Shown here: piece after piece, positions 25,201 through 37,760 of the stretch | Layout of the letters: every line of letters begins with the position of its first letter | Position numbering within the stretch: position 1 is the first letter of the stretch | Assembly (NCBI GenBank): GCA_022749755.1 | Contig: CM040449.1 | Location: 5,289,157-5,353,156, forward strand | Source of the DNA: Azadirachta indica | Taxonomy: Eukaryota > Streptophyta > Magnoliopsida > Sapindales > Meliaceae | Length of the DNA stretch: 64,000 nucleotides | Direction of reading: 5' to 3' | Position numbers and translations under genes: made by a program | The notes under the pieces: model-generated | Told to the model about the DNA's origin: nothing | Database searches by the model: none | The model's input: only the letters and a program-made list of their open reading frames with translations

Positions 25201-25742
25201 GTATACATTACAGTCATTACAAATTAGCTTGTAATTTTCAATCCAATAGCATTGTAATTCAATAATGCATCTCGCTTTAATTCACATAATAAACCAATAA
25301 CTAAAGAATCATCGCCAAATCTTCACTAGGCCCTCGCATTTAAATTCACTTTAGTAGCCTACCGTATTTGGGAAATAGATACAATTATACAAATCAGTAA
25401 ATCATTAATCGACTAGAACATACCATAAATAAGTAACAGTGGCATAAATCATTATACAAACAAGTAAAAAAACTGAACATTTCAGCACTAACCATCCGCA
25501 GGACTGCTATAGTTAACGTAGCCATAGCCAAGAGACCGCCTACTGCTCAGGTCGCGACAAACCCTAACTGACACGACCTGACCGACCTGGTTAAACAGAT
25601 CGTAGAGTTGCGAATCGGTGACGCTAACATCGAGATCGCCAACGTAGAGCGATGTTGTCAGAAACTGGTTTGCAGCCGCACCGGCCGCCACTCCATTAGG
25701 CCCCGATATTGGAGCTTGATGTTGCACCTGAATCTGAGCCAT
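22233..25742 (-). CDS. Cytoplasmic poly(A)-binding protein, PAB2/PAB4/PAB8 class
   Basis: Nine exons: 25742-25493, 24749-24631, 24534-23878, 23770-23693, 23561-23472, 23322-23185, 23042-22866, 22780-22574 and 22475-22233. They total 1959 nt (652 aa), which is normal for the family. Four RRMs are visible: RRM1 from about 31 (SLYVGDL), RRM2 from about 119 (IFIKNL), RRM3 from about 210 (VYVKNL) and RRM4 from about 313 (LYVKNL). Each has an RNP1 such as [16 protein letters not shown] or KGSGFVAF. A Pro/Gln/Met-rich linker (exons 6-8) leads to the C-terminal MLLE domain, with [20 protein letters not shown] near 592. The protein coats mRNA poly(A) tails, binds eIF4G and PAM2-motif partners, and promotes translation and mRNA stability. 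A TATA box at 26116-26123 and telo-box motifs at 26141 and 25892 lie upstream or in the leader. The reading frame is intact. Confidence 0.96.
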
Positions 25743-26123
25743 GAATACGAGTTCTTGATCCTTCCTACTCTTTTTCTCTTTTTTTTTTTTTGGCTTTTTT
25801 GTTTCCCTCTCCTCTTGTTGCTTTCAAGCAAAAATCTAGAGAGACAACAAGAAGAAGATGCTGATCCTAAAACTGAAAATCAAAGAGAAATAAACCCTAA
25901 ACTGAAAATTCTAGATAGTCTGTTTTGTTTTTCTTTTTTGATTTTTTTTTGGATAAGAGAGGAGAGGGAGGGGCAAAATGGGGATAAAATCGTCGGAGAT
26001 CCGAACAGAACCGAACGGAATTCGACGGAGGAAGTTTTGAAAATAAATTTTTTTGATGTTTTGGGTGGGAGGGCAGAAAGAACTGCACCGCACCGGCTAA
26101 TAGTTAACTGTGTAGTTTATATA
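25743..26123 (-). promoter_or_regulatory. PABP core promoter and leader: TATA box and telo-boxes
   Basis: On the minus strand TATATAAA lies at 26123-26116. This predicts a transcription start near 26085 and a leader of about 340 nt. AAACCCTA telo-box cores lie at 25892-25899 and, just upstream of the TATA box, at 26141-26148 (both on the + strand). Telo-boxes are known in promoters of plant translation-related genes such as eEF1A and ribosomal proteins, so their presence at a PABP gene fits. Use of these sites is inferred. Confidence 0.5.
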
Positions 26124-28478
26124 GTGGAAGTTACTAGAAGAAACCCTAGTTTGATTTCCCAGATAAATATGGACCGTCCGATCTCCAGATGACATACTCC
26201 CCGCGGTTTTTATACGACGGTTTAAATTGAGCGGTAAGCGTTTATTACGTAAGGGACACTAATAAGACGTGTCAGGATCACGAGCGGCCATAGAATTTCC
26301 TTCTTTCTTTTGTTACTTACTTAGGCGTACATACATGGGATATGTGTCACATATGATACGAACTCTGGCGAAGCTTACAAGATTCGCGGATAATTATGTA
26401 ATTTCAATATTAAGATGTTATTAATATTATAAATATATCATTAATTTAAATAAGATTGCTGTGTTTGGATTGGAGGTGCATTTGTAATTTAAGAATACTG
26501 TAGTGCCACGTTAAATGGGTTTGACTCGATCAATGTAGAAACTGAAATTGAGCGAGTCAAGCAAAGAAGGAAAGACTCATACTAATAGCTTAACTGTCCA
26601 TGTTCAGATAGAGTCGTTGGGAATCGAAATTGGAACGGGCCAGCCGCCAGTAAAATGGAAAAACTGACGGGTGAAATTTCACCGGTCAAGATAAGCTTCT
26701 AAGCCCAAAAGGTAGGCCTGTTTCAGTCTTGATTATAGGATGGGGGAATGAATGAATGAATGATTAATAATATGGCTGAGTTCAAAAGCTCCAAGTCCAA
26801 ATTTTTGCTAAGGTCTGGGCCTGATCTTCTTCCTAGGCCCACAGTCAGTTGTAAAATCTACGAAAACAATGTAGGAAACAATTTTGGATTATTTTTTATG
26901 AATATTATTTTGTTGTATCGGATTTATGTTGACGACCAAAATATAATTATCTGTTATTAAAATAAAAATTGGAAAAAGAGGATCTTCATCGAATGTAGTG
27001 TATTGTGCATGCTTCGTTTTGGCGGATATTAGTTTGTTCAATCTAATCTAATTTATTATATAATGAAAATTCAATTGATTTTACTATGTAATATATTAAT
27101 GAGATATAATTCTATTCAATCAAATTTAAAAAATCTTAAATCTAATAAAATATAGATCATAATAAAAAATTGGTGTATTGATTCAATTTAGATTATTTGA
27201 GATAATAATTAAAAAAAAAACTTAAGATTCATCTAACAAATAATTCATTCAAAGTAAAACAATATACAAAAAAAAAAAATCTATACTTAAACACAATAAT
27301 AAAAGAATAACATGTAAAATATTTTTACCTAGAGGTTCTTTAAGCAATATATCAAGATATATAGAAAAATGCAAAACTAACTCAATGCAACAAAATACGG
27401 TTGCTCTCCTTTTTCTTTTTTTTCTTTTTAATTTATAATTTGGGTAATGTTATTTGAACTATACCTATAAGAGCTATTTATTTAGTGACCGATTATTTTC
27501 GAAATTGAGTTAATTAAAATAAGTTATAAAATACATAAAATTTTTTTAAATACGGTCACCTATATATATATATATACACACATATATATATATATACGAA
27601 TTGAATCAGAATGTAATAAACTTGTAAGAAAAGTCACAAAGTTGTATATTAAATACAAATTTCAAAATTGTCTTTTTTAATTCAATTCATAGATCTACTG
27701 TATTTACCAAAGTTAGTCGGATTGAATTATGAACACGCTAGATGGATGGGTAGTACTAGCTGGAACTGCCCGATAGAGAAATTACCATGTGAATAAAATT
27801 CCAAGTAGGTTTTCTTCCTTTTTTTTTTTTTTTTTTTTTTGAAACTATAAAATTGATGAAAGAAATCATGGTTATCATTTTAAAATTCATGGATCTATCT
27901 TTCCCTCCTAAACCTTTATTGGAACAACTGATGGTAAATGGTCCCACCTCACACTACCTGAATTTTTATTTTTTCTTTAAAGAAATTGCATGTCAATCCC
28001 AAAGGTAAGAAAAAAGAAATTGCATGTCTGCTAATAGTTGATATGCTACTTTATGAAAGTCTTCTCAGTAGTGCTAATATCTAATACTTTGGGAGAAGAG
28101 GACACTATCTCTTTTCCCATTTGAACTTAAAATATAAAAGAGTAGGCTTAAGGGTGAAGAAGTAGGTGCGTGGACTTCAGTGTCCATAGCTGCTACTGCT
28201 TTTAACCTAAAAGCTTGATTTCATCAACTGAGTTCCTGTAGTCAAAAGGATATCAGATTTCACACCCACAACAAGATCAAGATAGTACTGCAGAGACATG
28301 GAATAAAGAGTGATGACAAACCGCTTTGGTTCTAGGTCAGAAATCATACATCAGTAGAGAGAGTACAAAGAGACAACTGGTCTTTCTTCTTTCCCGAAAC
28401 AAAGAAAGAAAAAGCACATCGAAGTAGATCGCAAATATTGGAACAAAGTTCAATGGAATTATTCTTATTCAAACCCCT
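26124..28478. other. Intergenic: upstream of PABP, 3' flank of WOX4
   Basis: AT-rich with no supported gene. It holds a (TA)n/(CA)n block at about 27561-27597 and a T22-type run near 27820-27840. The last part, from about 28300, is probably WOX4 3'UTR. Confidence 0.5.
27561..27597. repeat. (TA)n microsatellite
   Basis: Alternating TA with a short CACACA interruption between PABP and WOX4. Confidence 0.85.
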
Positions 28479-29489
28479 TCATCTGCCTTCCGGGTGTAAT
28501 GGGAAGAGCTCCAGAGTTCTATCTCCTTCCTCTTTACACGACCTGCTGTCTTCTTCCAAACATTCAAATGTCCAGCTCCTGCATTTCCTCTTGTATGGAC
28601 TGTCTTCCTCTCTTTCTGCTACTAGTTGATTTCCCTATACAAATTCATGAATTTATTTTATCAACACCTTGTTATATATGATTTTCAAGAGATCGCAAAA
28701 GTAACGGATTTTCTGAACGGGACGTACCCTAGAGTCCAAAGATATCGTGGTAAAACTGGCGGCTGGAGTTCTCGGACAATGGCTAAGACCAAGGCTGTTG
28801 CGTTTCTGCTTTTGTCTCTCGCGAGCTTTGTGGTTTTGAAACCAGTAGAACACATTCTTCCCTTCTATCTTCCCGTACTTCCCCAGTTGCGCCGTGATTT
28901 GTTCTATTTGTTGAGCATTCGGCGTTCGCATTCCTCCCCTATACAGCATCTCGAGTATTCCTATTTGTTCCTGGGTTGGGTTCCACCTTGTTCCTCCCGG
29001 GTGCGTTTCCACCTGCATCATTTTTCTTGGCATATTAGTAATTAATTTATAGCTGAGTAATTGGTTCATGTTTTCCCCTTTCTGGTTTTCTGCTGTGTTG
29101 TTATACATAATAACTACATGTCGCTATGTGTAGCGTGTTGTAATCGCAAAGTACAGTGTTTTAAGTTGGAAAAAACTAGCCTAAGACACGTTGCATGACG
29201 GAGTTATTTAAGAGTTAGTGACAGCGTGAAATTAATAAATAATAGATGTATGATTAAGAATGATTACCTGAGGGGAATTTCTCTTCTCGTCAGAAGATCC
29301 AAGTTTTCGAGGACCACTTTCAGGTCTAATGAAGCTCTTAAGATCGAAAGCAGAGACAGTACCATGACTGTGAGTGTCTGCGTTAGGGAGCTTGGGAGCA
29401 AGAGGGCGTAAACGCTTGCAGCCAAGCGAGAGAGAGGGTTCGTACTCCCAGAATCCACGTGCCAACTGATGCACCTTCATGCTTCCCAT
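28479..29489 (-). CDS. WOX4: WUSCHEL-related homeobox 4 (WOX4)
   Basis: Three exons: 29489-29268 (74 aa), 29012-28728 (95 aa) and 28634-28479 (51 aa plus stop), giving 220 aa. The N-terminus has [15 protein letters not shown] and [10 protein letters not shown], which are WOX4 hallmarks. Exon 2 opens with [20 protein letters not shown] and carries the WOX homeodomain, with helix 3 as [19 protein letters not shown]. Exon 3 has KRKCRSW and ends in the WUS box [12 protein letters not shown]. For exon 3 only the acceptor at 28636-28635 keeps the WUS box in frame; three nearer AG sites do not. WOX4 is a nuclear factor that promotes (pro)cambium proliferation downstream of TDIF-PXY signalling. A second ATG at 29480 gives MKVHQ, the start seen in Arabidopsis WOX4, and may be the true start because a TATA box lies only about 32 bp upstream of the first ATG. 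The sequence is intact. Confidence 0.95.
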
Positions 29490-29520
29490 GGTGAAGGGTT
29501 GAATGATAAGAGTGGGCTTA

Positions 29521-29527
29521 TTATATA
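29521..29527 (-). promoter_or_regulatory. TATA box of WOX4
   Basis: TATATAA on the minus strand, about 32 bp before the first ATG (29489) and about 41 bp before the second (29480). Initiation 25-30 bp downstream would leave a leader of only a few bases before the first ATG, which favours the second. An upstream start with a longer leader cannot be excluded. Confidence 0.4.
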
Positions 29528-31654
29528 GCAGATGAATGAGAGTTAAAAGTGAAGAAAGTGGATATGAGGTGGTGCTTAGAAGAACCAAGACCAAATGATG
29601 AGGTGAGGTTGACCTGAGTTTTTCATATAATTAACTTTAACAAAAATAAAATAAAATAAAATAAAATAAATAAATAAAAAAGAAAAGAAAAGAGACACGT
29701 AAATAGAGAGAGTGATAATGAAAGCAGTAGAATGAATAGAGAGGAAACATAAAGAGAGAAATAATATCATAATTGTAAATGAGCGTGTGGTTTTGTGAGT
29801 GTGAGTGTGAGTGAGTGTGAGTATATGCGTGTGGGTTGGCCCGTCTAATCGGGTCGTTTTTTTCTTGCTTTCATGATAAGGTGTCTATGCTTTTCGGTGC
29901 TCTCTCTCAAACTTTATTTCCGTAAAGTGAGAAGAGGGAAGAGGAATGAAAAAGATTCCTCCAATCCCAAAACTTGAAAATGGAACTCTTTACTTTTCAA
30001 GATACGGATATTTATTGTGAGAGAGTGAGTGAGGGCAAGTGAAAGCCGTCGTCTTTAATTGGTAGAGAATGTTCAAAAAACCACACACACACTTACACAA
30101 ACAATATCTGCTTTCAGTGCATGCCATTGCATTTCCCATATCATACTCTCTACTTTGGAAACTGTATAGCTCCATTTTCCTAAAGTAAACAATTAATATT
30201 ACCAAATCCCACTTTTCTTTTTTCCCCCAATTTACACACACACACACATATATATATATATACATCGCATTATCTAGGCTCTTGTACCTACCATGCACTA
30301 TATCTCTCTTTATCTGTCTATGCGAACTCATGTTAAGTAACGCATACGTATTTTACGTACGTGTGGAGATCGAGTAATGATTCCATGTTCCAATCTGCAT
30401 GATGAGGTTTGAATAAAACCGGAATGATAGTGGGGCTGATGACTGCAATCACGGACACTCAGTGATTGCGCATAGCACGTGTGATTGGGCGACATATATA
30501 TATATATATATATTAACTCAGAGATAAAAGACAAACGTATGTAAATATGCTTCAATTTTGCGAACATCTGCAACTGCTAACTGTAAATTCTTCTTTCTTT
30601 CTTAATTAACACTAATCATTTCTTCATTTCGTTTTTACCCTCAACACGTTTGGATAACAGTGGAAAGACCATCCAATCCATGCACATCTAAAATCAGCTT
30701 CGTCTTCCTGTTATGGCAAGTATTTGCACCGAATTCAAAACTCTGACTTTAATTGTGGCCAGTTTTCTTAAGAAATAAACTAAAGAATATATATATATAT
30801 ATATATACATAGACTAGTACGAGTAATTCCGCCTAATAATTAAAGTCTTGAAAAACATTCTAAATGTGAATGTATCTAGAAATTCTAACAGCCACCGCTC
30901 TATGGTGAAACTTTTGATATTATATATATATATATGTTGCAAACAATTAGAAATCATTTTCTAGGATATATAATATATATACTATAAGAATTCAAGCCTT
31001 AGATTTGGTTGGCTGATTGATGTGACATTTTTCTCCTCCTCTCCCGACCATAGTCTGGCAATGCAGTAGAATGATGATCTTGACATTGACAAATTAAGTT
31101 GCGTGATATTTGGTTATTTTGATTAATTTGCTCAACAGCTCATTCTAAACCCTTCATCGGATTTACCTTATCTTGTTCCTTGGACTCACTTGGACTCATT
31201 CTTCACCTTATCTTTTAATGCAAGAATTGTCTCATTCGATGAAGCCATTTCTTTCATCATTCATTATTCATTGAACATTTAAAATAAATACTCTTCACCT
31301 TATATATAACAAATATCACTTTCCTTAAGAAAGATATATGATATCATATATAGTTATTGTTTAATTTGTTAATGTTACCAAGGTACAAACTTTAACCCTA
31401 ATAATGTAATATACAAACAGGAGCTGATTATATATATATATATATATACACCGCTCTAGAAATTAATTTTATCAGAAAATGAATTATTAGTACCCACAGA
31501 ATCTGAATACAGCTAGCCTGATTGACTTCTCTATTATGATAGGAGTAGGGTTAAGCTGATACATATATATGCCAATACCATCATGTCCTCTCCTGGATTA
31601 TTTAAGAATTACTAAGGTAGCTAGAGAAGTAAAAGGTATTAATTGCATGCATGG

Positions 31655-31870
31655 TGAAAACCCTTGGCAGCTGGCTAGGGCATTACTCCCAAAAGAGAGA
31701 TCATTTCAAAAAGTGAGCTCTTCAAGTTCAAATCCTATTGGCCAGGTGTCATTCTAGCTTGAAGACAATGCGTGGGCTAATGATATCAATTTTGACATCT
31801 AAGATTATGTGCTTGAATCCATGTTTTTGGCCTAACGTAAGCTGATCCCACTACTGATTACACCATCCTT
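31655..31870 (+). repeat. Possible tRNA-derived SINE-like element
   Basis: An A-box-like TTGGCAGCTGG lies near 31664 and a B-box-like AGTTCAAATCC at 31725-31735, in the order expected of a Pol III promoter. The tail and target-site duplications are not clear, and the A-to-B spacing (about 60 bp) is longer than in a tRNA. Weak call from motif resemblance only. Confidence 0.22.
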
Positions 31871-31901
31871 TCCTTTCCTTTCCCTTCCCTTCCCTTCCCT
31901 T
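31869..31901. repeat. (TTTCC/TTCCC)n pyrimidine tract
   Basis: Imperfect pentanucleotide repeat changing from TTTCC to TTCCC units. Confidence 0.85.
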
Positions 31902-34900
31902 CAATCACGACAAACATTAATTCAATTAAAATAATTAACTAATTCCAACGATTGATGATAATAATCTTTTCCCTATTTGCTTAGGTTCTCATTATTTCGC
32001 ACCTAACCTAAGTTAATTTGTTTGCAGTTACTTATCAAATGAATTACCGTAATCATGCATACTCAGTTGCTTTTTCTAAATTATAATTAACTTCGACAGC
32101 TATATATATTAAAGCAGCTCACATAATTGGGTTTCTACACTCGAAATTAAAGTTGAAACGCAGTTAATTCGATATTAACAGCTAAGATATTAACAACTCA
32201 GAAATAAAAGTACTTTCTGAAATAATTAATAATATGCAATCGATGAAAGGAGAACCATCGGGATATCGGATTATTGGTGTTGTCTTCATTTATTTATCAT
32301 TAAAATACATTGCATAATTTGCAGATAAAGTGAATTCATCGACCGAAACGGACAGAAGATTGGGTTAATTAACCATGAATGCAATCGAATTGTTTTGTAT
32401 TCTTGTGATTACAACAAAATGTAAGTGGGTCCTGGAGGCAATGATCATTCAACAAAAGCAGGTGCTCATATAGAAATTTCATTGAATCACAACCACTCAA
32501 TGTAAAGAGACCGGAAGTAGTTGGAAAGACTGAATGATGACTGGCTTATCATGAAATGCCACGTTAGCTGAGTAGGAAAAGCCATCGGGGAAACTCTGAC
32601 TATATGCTGGACACTTGTAAGAAAATAATTAATCAGTTACATGGAGATATTGTGAATATAAACATGACAATTGCTGCAAGTTTCATGGGTTTAATTAAGA
32701 AATTGAAATTAATTAGGGTTAATAATATTTTGGGCATCGTTGTTGGTTGTTTTTCGGTCAAAGATAAAAGAGACTTTGGGAAGTCGGATTGCAATTGCAT
32801 GATAGGAGGTGGAACCCACACAGTGGAAGAAGCGGTGGGAATCCATCATTAAGGGAAGACAATGTCATCATTTGCACGTGTCAATGGACCACACCACCAG
32901 TCGTTTATCATGCATATATGATATATATATATAATACTAGTTGTGTTGTATTATCATTATTATTTTTGTTATTATTGTTATACGTTTACCCAAAACCACA
33001 AATTAATGTGTAGCTTAATTTTAATTTTAAACCTTAACTTACACGTATATTTCTCTCCTACATTCAAATCTTCAATCTTGGACTCTTTACACACAACTCC
33101 TTAATTAATTAATTACTCCATTAATGATGTCAAAGCTTCAATTAATATGTTTATAACTGGGGTTTTCTGCTGTCACATATGAAACAATTTGAAATATCTG
33201 TTGCATTGCGGAGGCCTTTATCATTTAGGAAAATTTTATTCTAGCTATTATAGATTTGAATTGCTTGGCTGTTATCTTTATATTAATTAATTACTTTCTT
33301 TCGAATTTTCAATGATGTATATAAATCAATAGATCAATATTTATCTCTTTTGGGGTTTTAGGTCGCCAGTTTTCAAGATGAGCTTGTAGTAAAAGTCATT
33401 CTCTTTTTTAATATCAAATTTTCACTTGATGAAAACAACCACAAGTATAATTAAGCTAGCTAGGAATTACTTGCGTAAAAATACAGTTCAATTTGTATTT
33501 AATATACCTTGGAATTGATGGATGGATGAATGAATAAAAGCTAATAGTCTGGGGCATGGCCTAAGATGTCGGTAAGAGAAAAGTTATTGACATGTGGAAG
33601 GCATCAAATGTGGTTGGTTACTCAAAAGAATCATAAACAGAGAAGGGGAAGGGGAAGCCTGGAAGGGTCATCTTCACCCACTTTTACCAATAGACTTTAT
33701 ATTTCTATACTCCTCTAGTTTTCGTTTTGCTTGGAAACCTTTTTAGTTTGGAGATTGATAGAAAGGGATTGTTGTGCTATTTGTTACTGACCCTTTTTAA
33801 TACATAATACCAAAAAAAAAAAAAAAAAAAAAAAAAAGATAGAAAGAAAGAAAAGTGGAATGCGGCATCATTGTTTTGATTGAAATATATTCGCAAATAG
33901 ATTTAGATGGCCGGGGGCATCTTTTTAGAAATATATACTTATAGCTATCTAGCTGATGACTTTATGGTTAAACAGTGTAATTGATCTCCTTGCTTTTGAA
34001 ATACTCCTTTTCCTTTTTCTTTCTCTCTCTCTCTCGAGAAAAGGCAATTAGATGGGGAAGGAGAAGGGCAAGGGCAAGGGAAACATGATCGCAAGGTGAG
34101 AAAATTGTCTATGTCTTGTAAGCAAAAGTGGCTGCATATGTGCAGGGAAAGCTATTTTTGTTCTAGAGTAAATGGATGCCAGTCCAAACACAATTAGGTT
34201 AATTGATGCCACTGAAAGATCCCCTTTGCTTCCACTGTTTACCAACCTTTTTATTATTCTTTTTCTTTTAACTTTTCTTCCATTTTTATTTTTTATTTTT
34301 TAATTTTAACCCTCTCTCTCTCTTTTGTGGTGCTTGCGTTGCACAAACTCGAAGAGTTAAATCATGTCTTGACTCCTCTTATAAAAAAGTCTAAGCATTA
34401 ATTTCTTACTTTGCTTTTCTCCTCGTCGTCTTCTTCTTCTTCTTCTCGTTTGAATTGCCATTTCATTATAAAGTTTCACCTCCTTTTTTAAGTAGTGCGT
34501 TAAAATCATCCACCATTTTCATTGATTCAAGTGCCAAATATTGCTATTGCAATGCCCACATATATCTCTCTTTCTGTGTGTGCAATGTATATATATATAT
34601 ACATATAGAAATGCTTCAACTTCAACTTCCCGCCAAAACACATCACATCCCACCACCGATATATCGATGCTGACTGGAAATTAGGGCTAGCTACCTAGCT
34701 GCTCATTAATTCTCTGCATTTAACCAAATCATTCCCTTTCTTCCCTTTAACTATTCATTAAACAATGGAAAACTTTACAAATTTGATCAATTGGGAAACA
34801 GAAATTGTTCAGCTAGTTCAAAATTCAACCATATCGGTAGACACCAAATTAATTTTTTTTCCCCTCTTGGCACAAAAGTTCATGAAAAATATATAATAAA

Positions 34901-37723
34901 TTAAAACAATGTGCCCACTTTTGTCACCATTTTTTTTTTCTGTTAATTAACTGAATGTGTAAAATTAAATTAAATTAAAATTATTTTGTTTCCAATTGTC
35001 AACTTGCATGTGTATATCTGGAACTGTCGTTGATAATTTTTTCAAATAATAAACTCTCTTAGCTAGCTATAAACCAGATTTCCCAAAAAAAGAAAAAAAG
35101 ACAATGCTGTTGACATGAAAGTGCTGATAATTTTTATGAAAATAACCTGCAGTCTTGAATATGTTCTCTTTTTGTGCTAGCATGAACTGATAAACTTTAG
35201 AGAAGTACTGTTTTTTCTCTCTAGATCTTCACCTTTTAAAAGAGAGGAAATAGTACTCATTCTTAGTGTTGACATATGCTAATTATATATATAATTCCTT
35301 TAAGATGGTAATGTAAAATCAACCTTTTGAGTCTTCTTTTCTTTTTTTTCTTTTTTTTTTTTTGGGTTTATGATAAGCAATTCCGATCAACCTTTGAATG
35401 ATTAAACAAATCTCAAGTGATCTTGGAAGATCTTGCAAGTCACATGATAAGTTGAGAAATATGAGCATTGCCAAACTTTTTGAAAGTCACTTTATCAACA
35501 AGTGATGTAAAATCAATTCAAAAGTTATTGCTTCTATCAAATTTAAGCTTCTTACAATCCAACAACTTTTCCAATTTCTTTTCTATATTCTATGCAAATT
35601 TTGAAATAAAATTTTTCTAATATTATTAGGAGATGAATTCAAATTTCAAATCTTTTCTAGCATTCTACAAAATTTTTAATTACCAATTATAAACTAGCAA
35701 AGCTATTTCATTAATCTCTACACTATATTTCTTTTTTCTTTTAAAAAACTCTGTTTATTCTTTCCCACTGTCTGGACCTATTTTCACAAAATAATTTAAG
35801 ATTTAATTTCAATTTTTTGAATTATTTCTCATTCGACAGAAAAAAATATAATATGAAGGATGTTTAAATTTTTATTTTTTGTTGGTCCACATAAATGAAA
35901 GTTTGGGCTTCTTAGGATTAAATCACACATTGGACACTAACGCATTGTGGTCCATAATAATATTACCCAGTTGGTCGTGTGGTCCATAATGGTAATTATA
36001 CTCTCTCTTTCTCTTTTTTTTTTTTTTTTCGAATTATCCTACTTTATTTTCATTATTAATTTGTTTTTTATACATCCGTAATGTTTGGATTATCGTTCCT
36101 CTAATTTCAAGATTTCTGCCGGTCCTTGTAGAACATACGGAGCTCAAGGGTACTGTTAAAATTTGAGTTTTTTTTTTAATTATCACATTATAATACAAAT
36201 ATTTATTAAAAAATGAGCACATTGTATTCCTACTGGTACTGACATAATAACACATCATCCATTGCGTTACCATATTCTCACGAAATTTGATATTCTTTTT
36301 CCTGGCCAGCAACCAAATCCTAATAGCAGAATAGAATATTATAAAGAATTAATTATGGATGATATAATTCATTATATTATGATGTGGGAACAGTCATAGG
36401 TGGGGAAGCACAGCCTAAAGCTGATCATTTGCAAAATCATTGGAGAATTAAACAAAATCTCCTTTTCTTTGGGTTCAAGGAGAGAGACGTGATTGTCGCA
36501 TTTTAATTAAGTTGGGTTTCTATGAAGATGACAACCTGTTCATATCATATATTTTAATTAATTTCCGCAACTAGAAAATGGATATACATTAATTTCCAGG
36601 GTATTTGAAGCTAGCGGGACAGTGACACATCTCCATTACAGATAGATCATAGATGCAGCAGAGCAGATGTACTAAAAGAGCATGGAGTCTGCCTGAAATT
36701 AATTCTACAAAACAAATTGTTTTGAAAAATCATTTTGCAGGTGTGCCTGCCTGCCCTAATGCTTATTAATTAATTTTCCTCTCAACTAAGGAAAATCTTT
36801 TACATGCATGGGGATGGTTATTTATTTTTCTAGAATTATATATATATATATATCTCACAATTAGTTTGAGAAAATCCCATCTTAATCAATTAATTAAGCT
36901 GAGCCTGAGCTTCTTTGGAAATATTCTGGATAGACAGCAACTCCTATCAAGTTTAACATGTGGCTCATAATTCCCTCCTGTGAGTTCTCTTCTATGGATG
37001 CCTGCTGATGACTTTCTCTTAATTTCCCACCAAATTTGAACAAGAATCGAATAAAAGCTCTTCGGGACTCTCAAGTTCCTTATTATCACACTCTCTTATA
37101 AACAAAGTTGAAGCTTCACCAGTAAATGAGAACCCCGCCACAGCGTCAAGTTTCCTCCTTTATTTTTGGTGGAAGATTAATTAGTAATTACTTTTATATA
37201 TCATTATAAAAGCAAAATGAACGCCGAGTCTGCAATAATCTGCAAAGCATATGATGTATATAAAGGCCGCATTGTGACGGAGAAAATTAAAGTGGGTATT
37301 TCCACTACGAACAGACCGACCTTTACATACACCTTCTCCACCGTCAGTGTCCATGTACAATTAATTAACAAACGATTACAAGAGTCAAACAGAATAAAAT
37401 CCCCCATTGTAATTAATTGCATTAATTCGGGAGCTGATAAAGTTTGTAATTTTATCTTAATTAGAAGACGGTCAAATTTTGATTGGATGACAGTTGGGCG
37501 GCAGCAGCAGCAGAAGCAGCAACAATTCTTATTTTTATTTGCTGCAAATTGCAAATCGAAAAAGCAACCGGCAGGATGTAGAGAGAGGGAAAAATTAACT
37601 GATAAAATATACTATGTATGTTACATATTCGGTCCACATACAGATCACAGGTGAGGTATCTTCCATCTTATTTTAAAGATTTGACCACAAATCAGCTTAA
37701 AGCAAATCCAACTACTCCATATG

Positions 37724-37760
37724 ATATATATATATATATATAATATATATATATATATAA
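37724..37760. repeat. (TA)n microsatellite
   Basis: Two adjoining TA runs separated by a TAA phase slip. This is one of at least six TA repeats in the WOX4-ERF interval. Confidence 0.9.

Noticed and set aside
25608..26192. 194-codon plus-strand ORF over the PABP start
   Set aside because: It is antisense to PABP exon 1 and its leader, and has no domain. It is a shadow of the real gene.
28626..29045. 139-codon plus-strand ORF over WOX4
   Set aside because: Antisense to the WOX4 homeodomain exon, which is certain on the minus strand.
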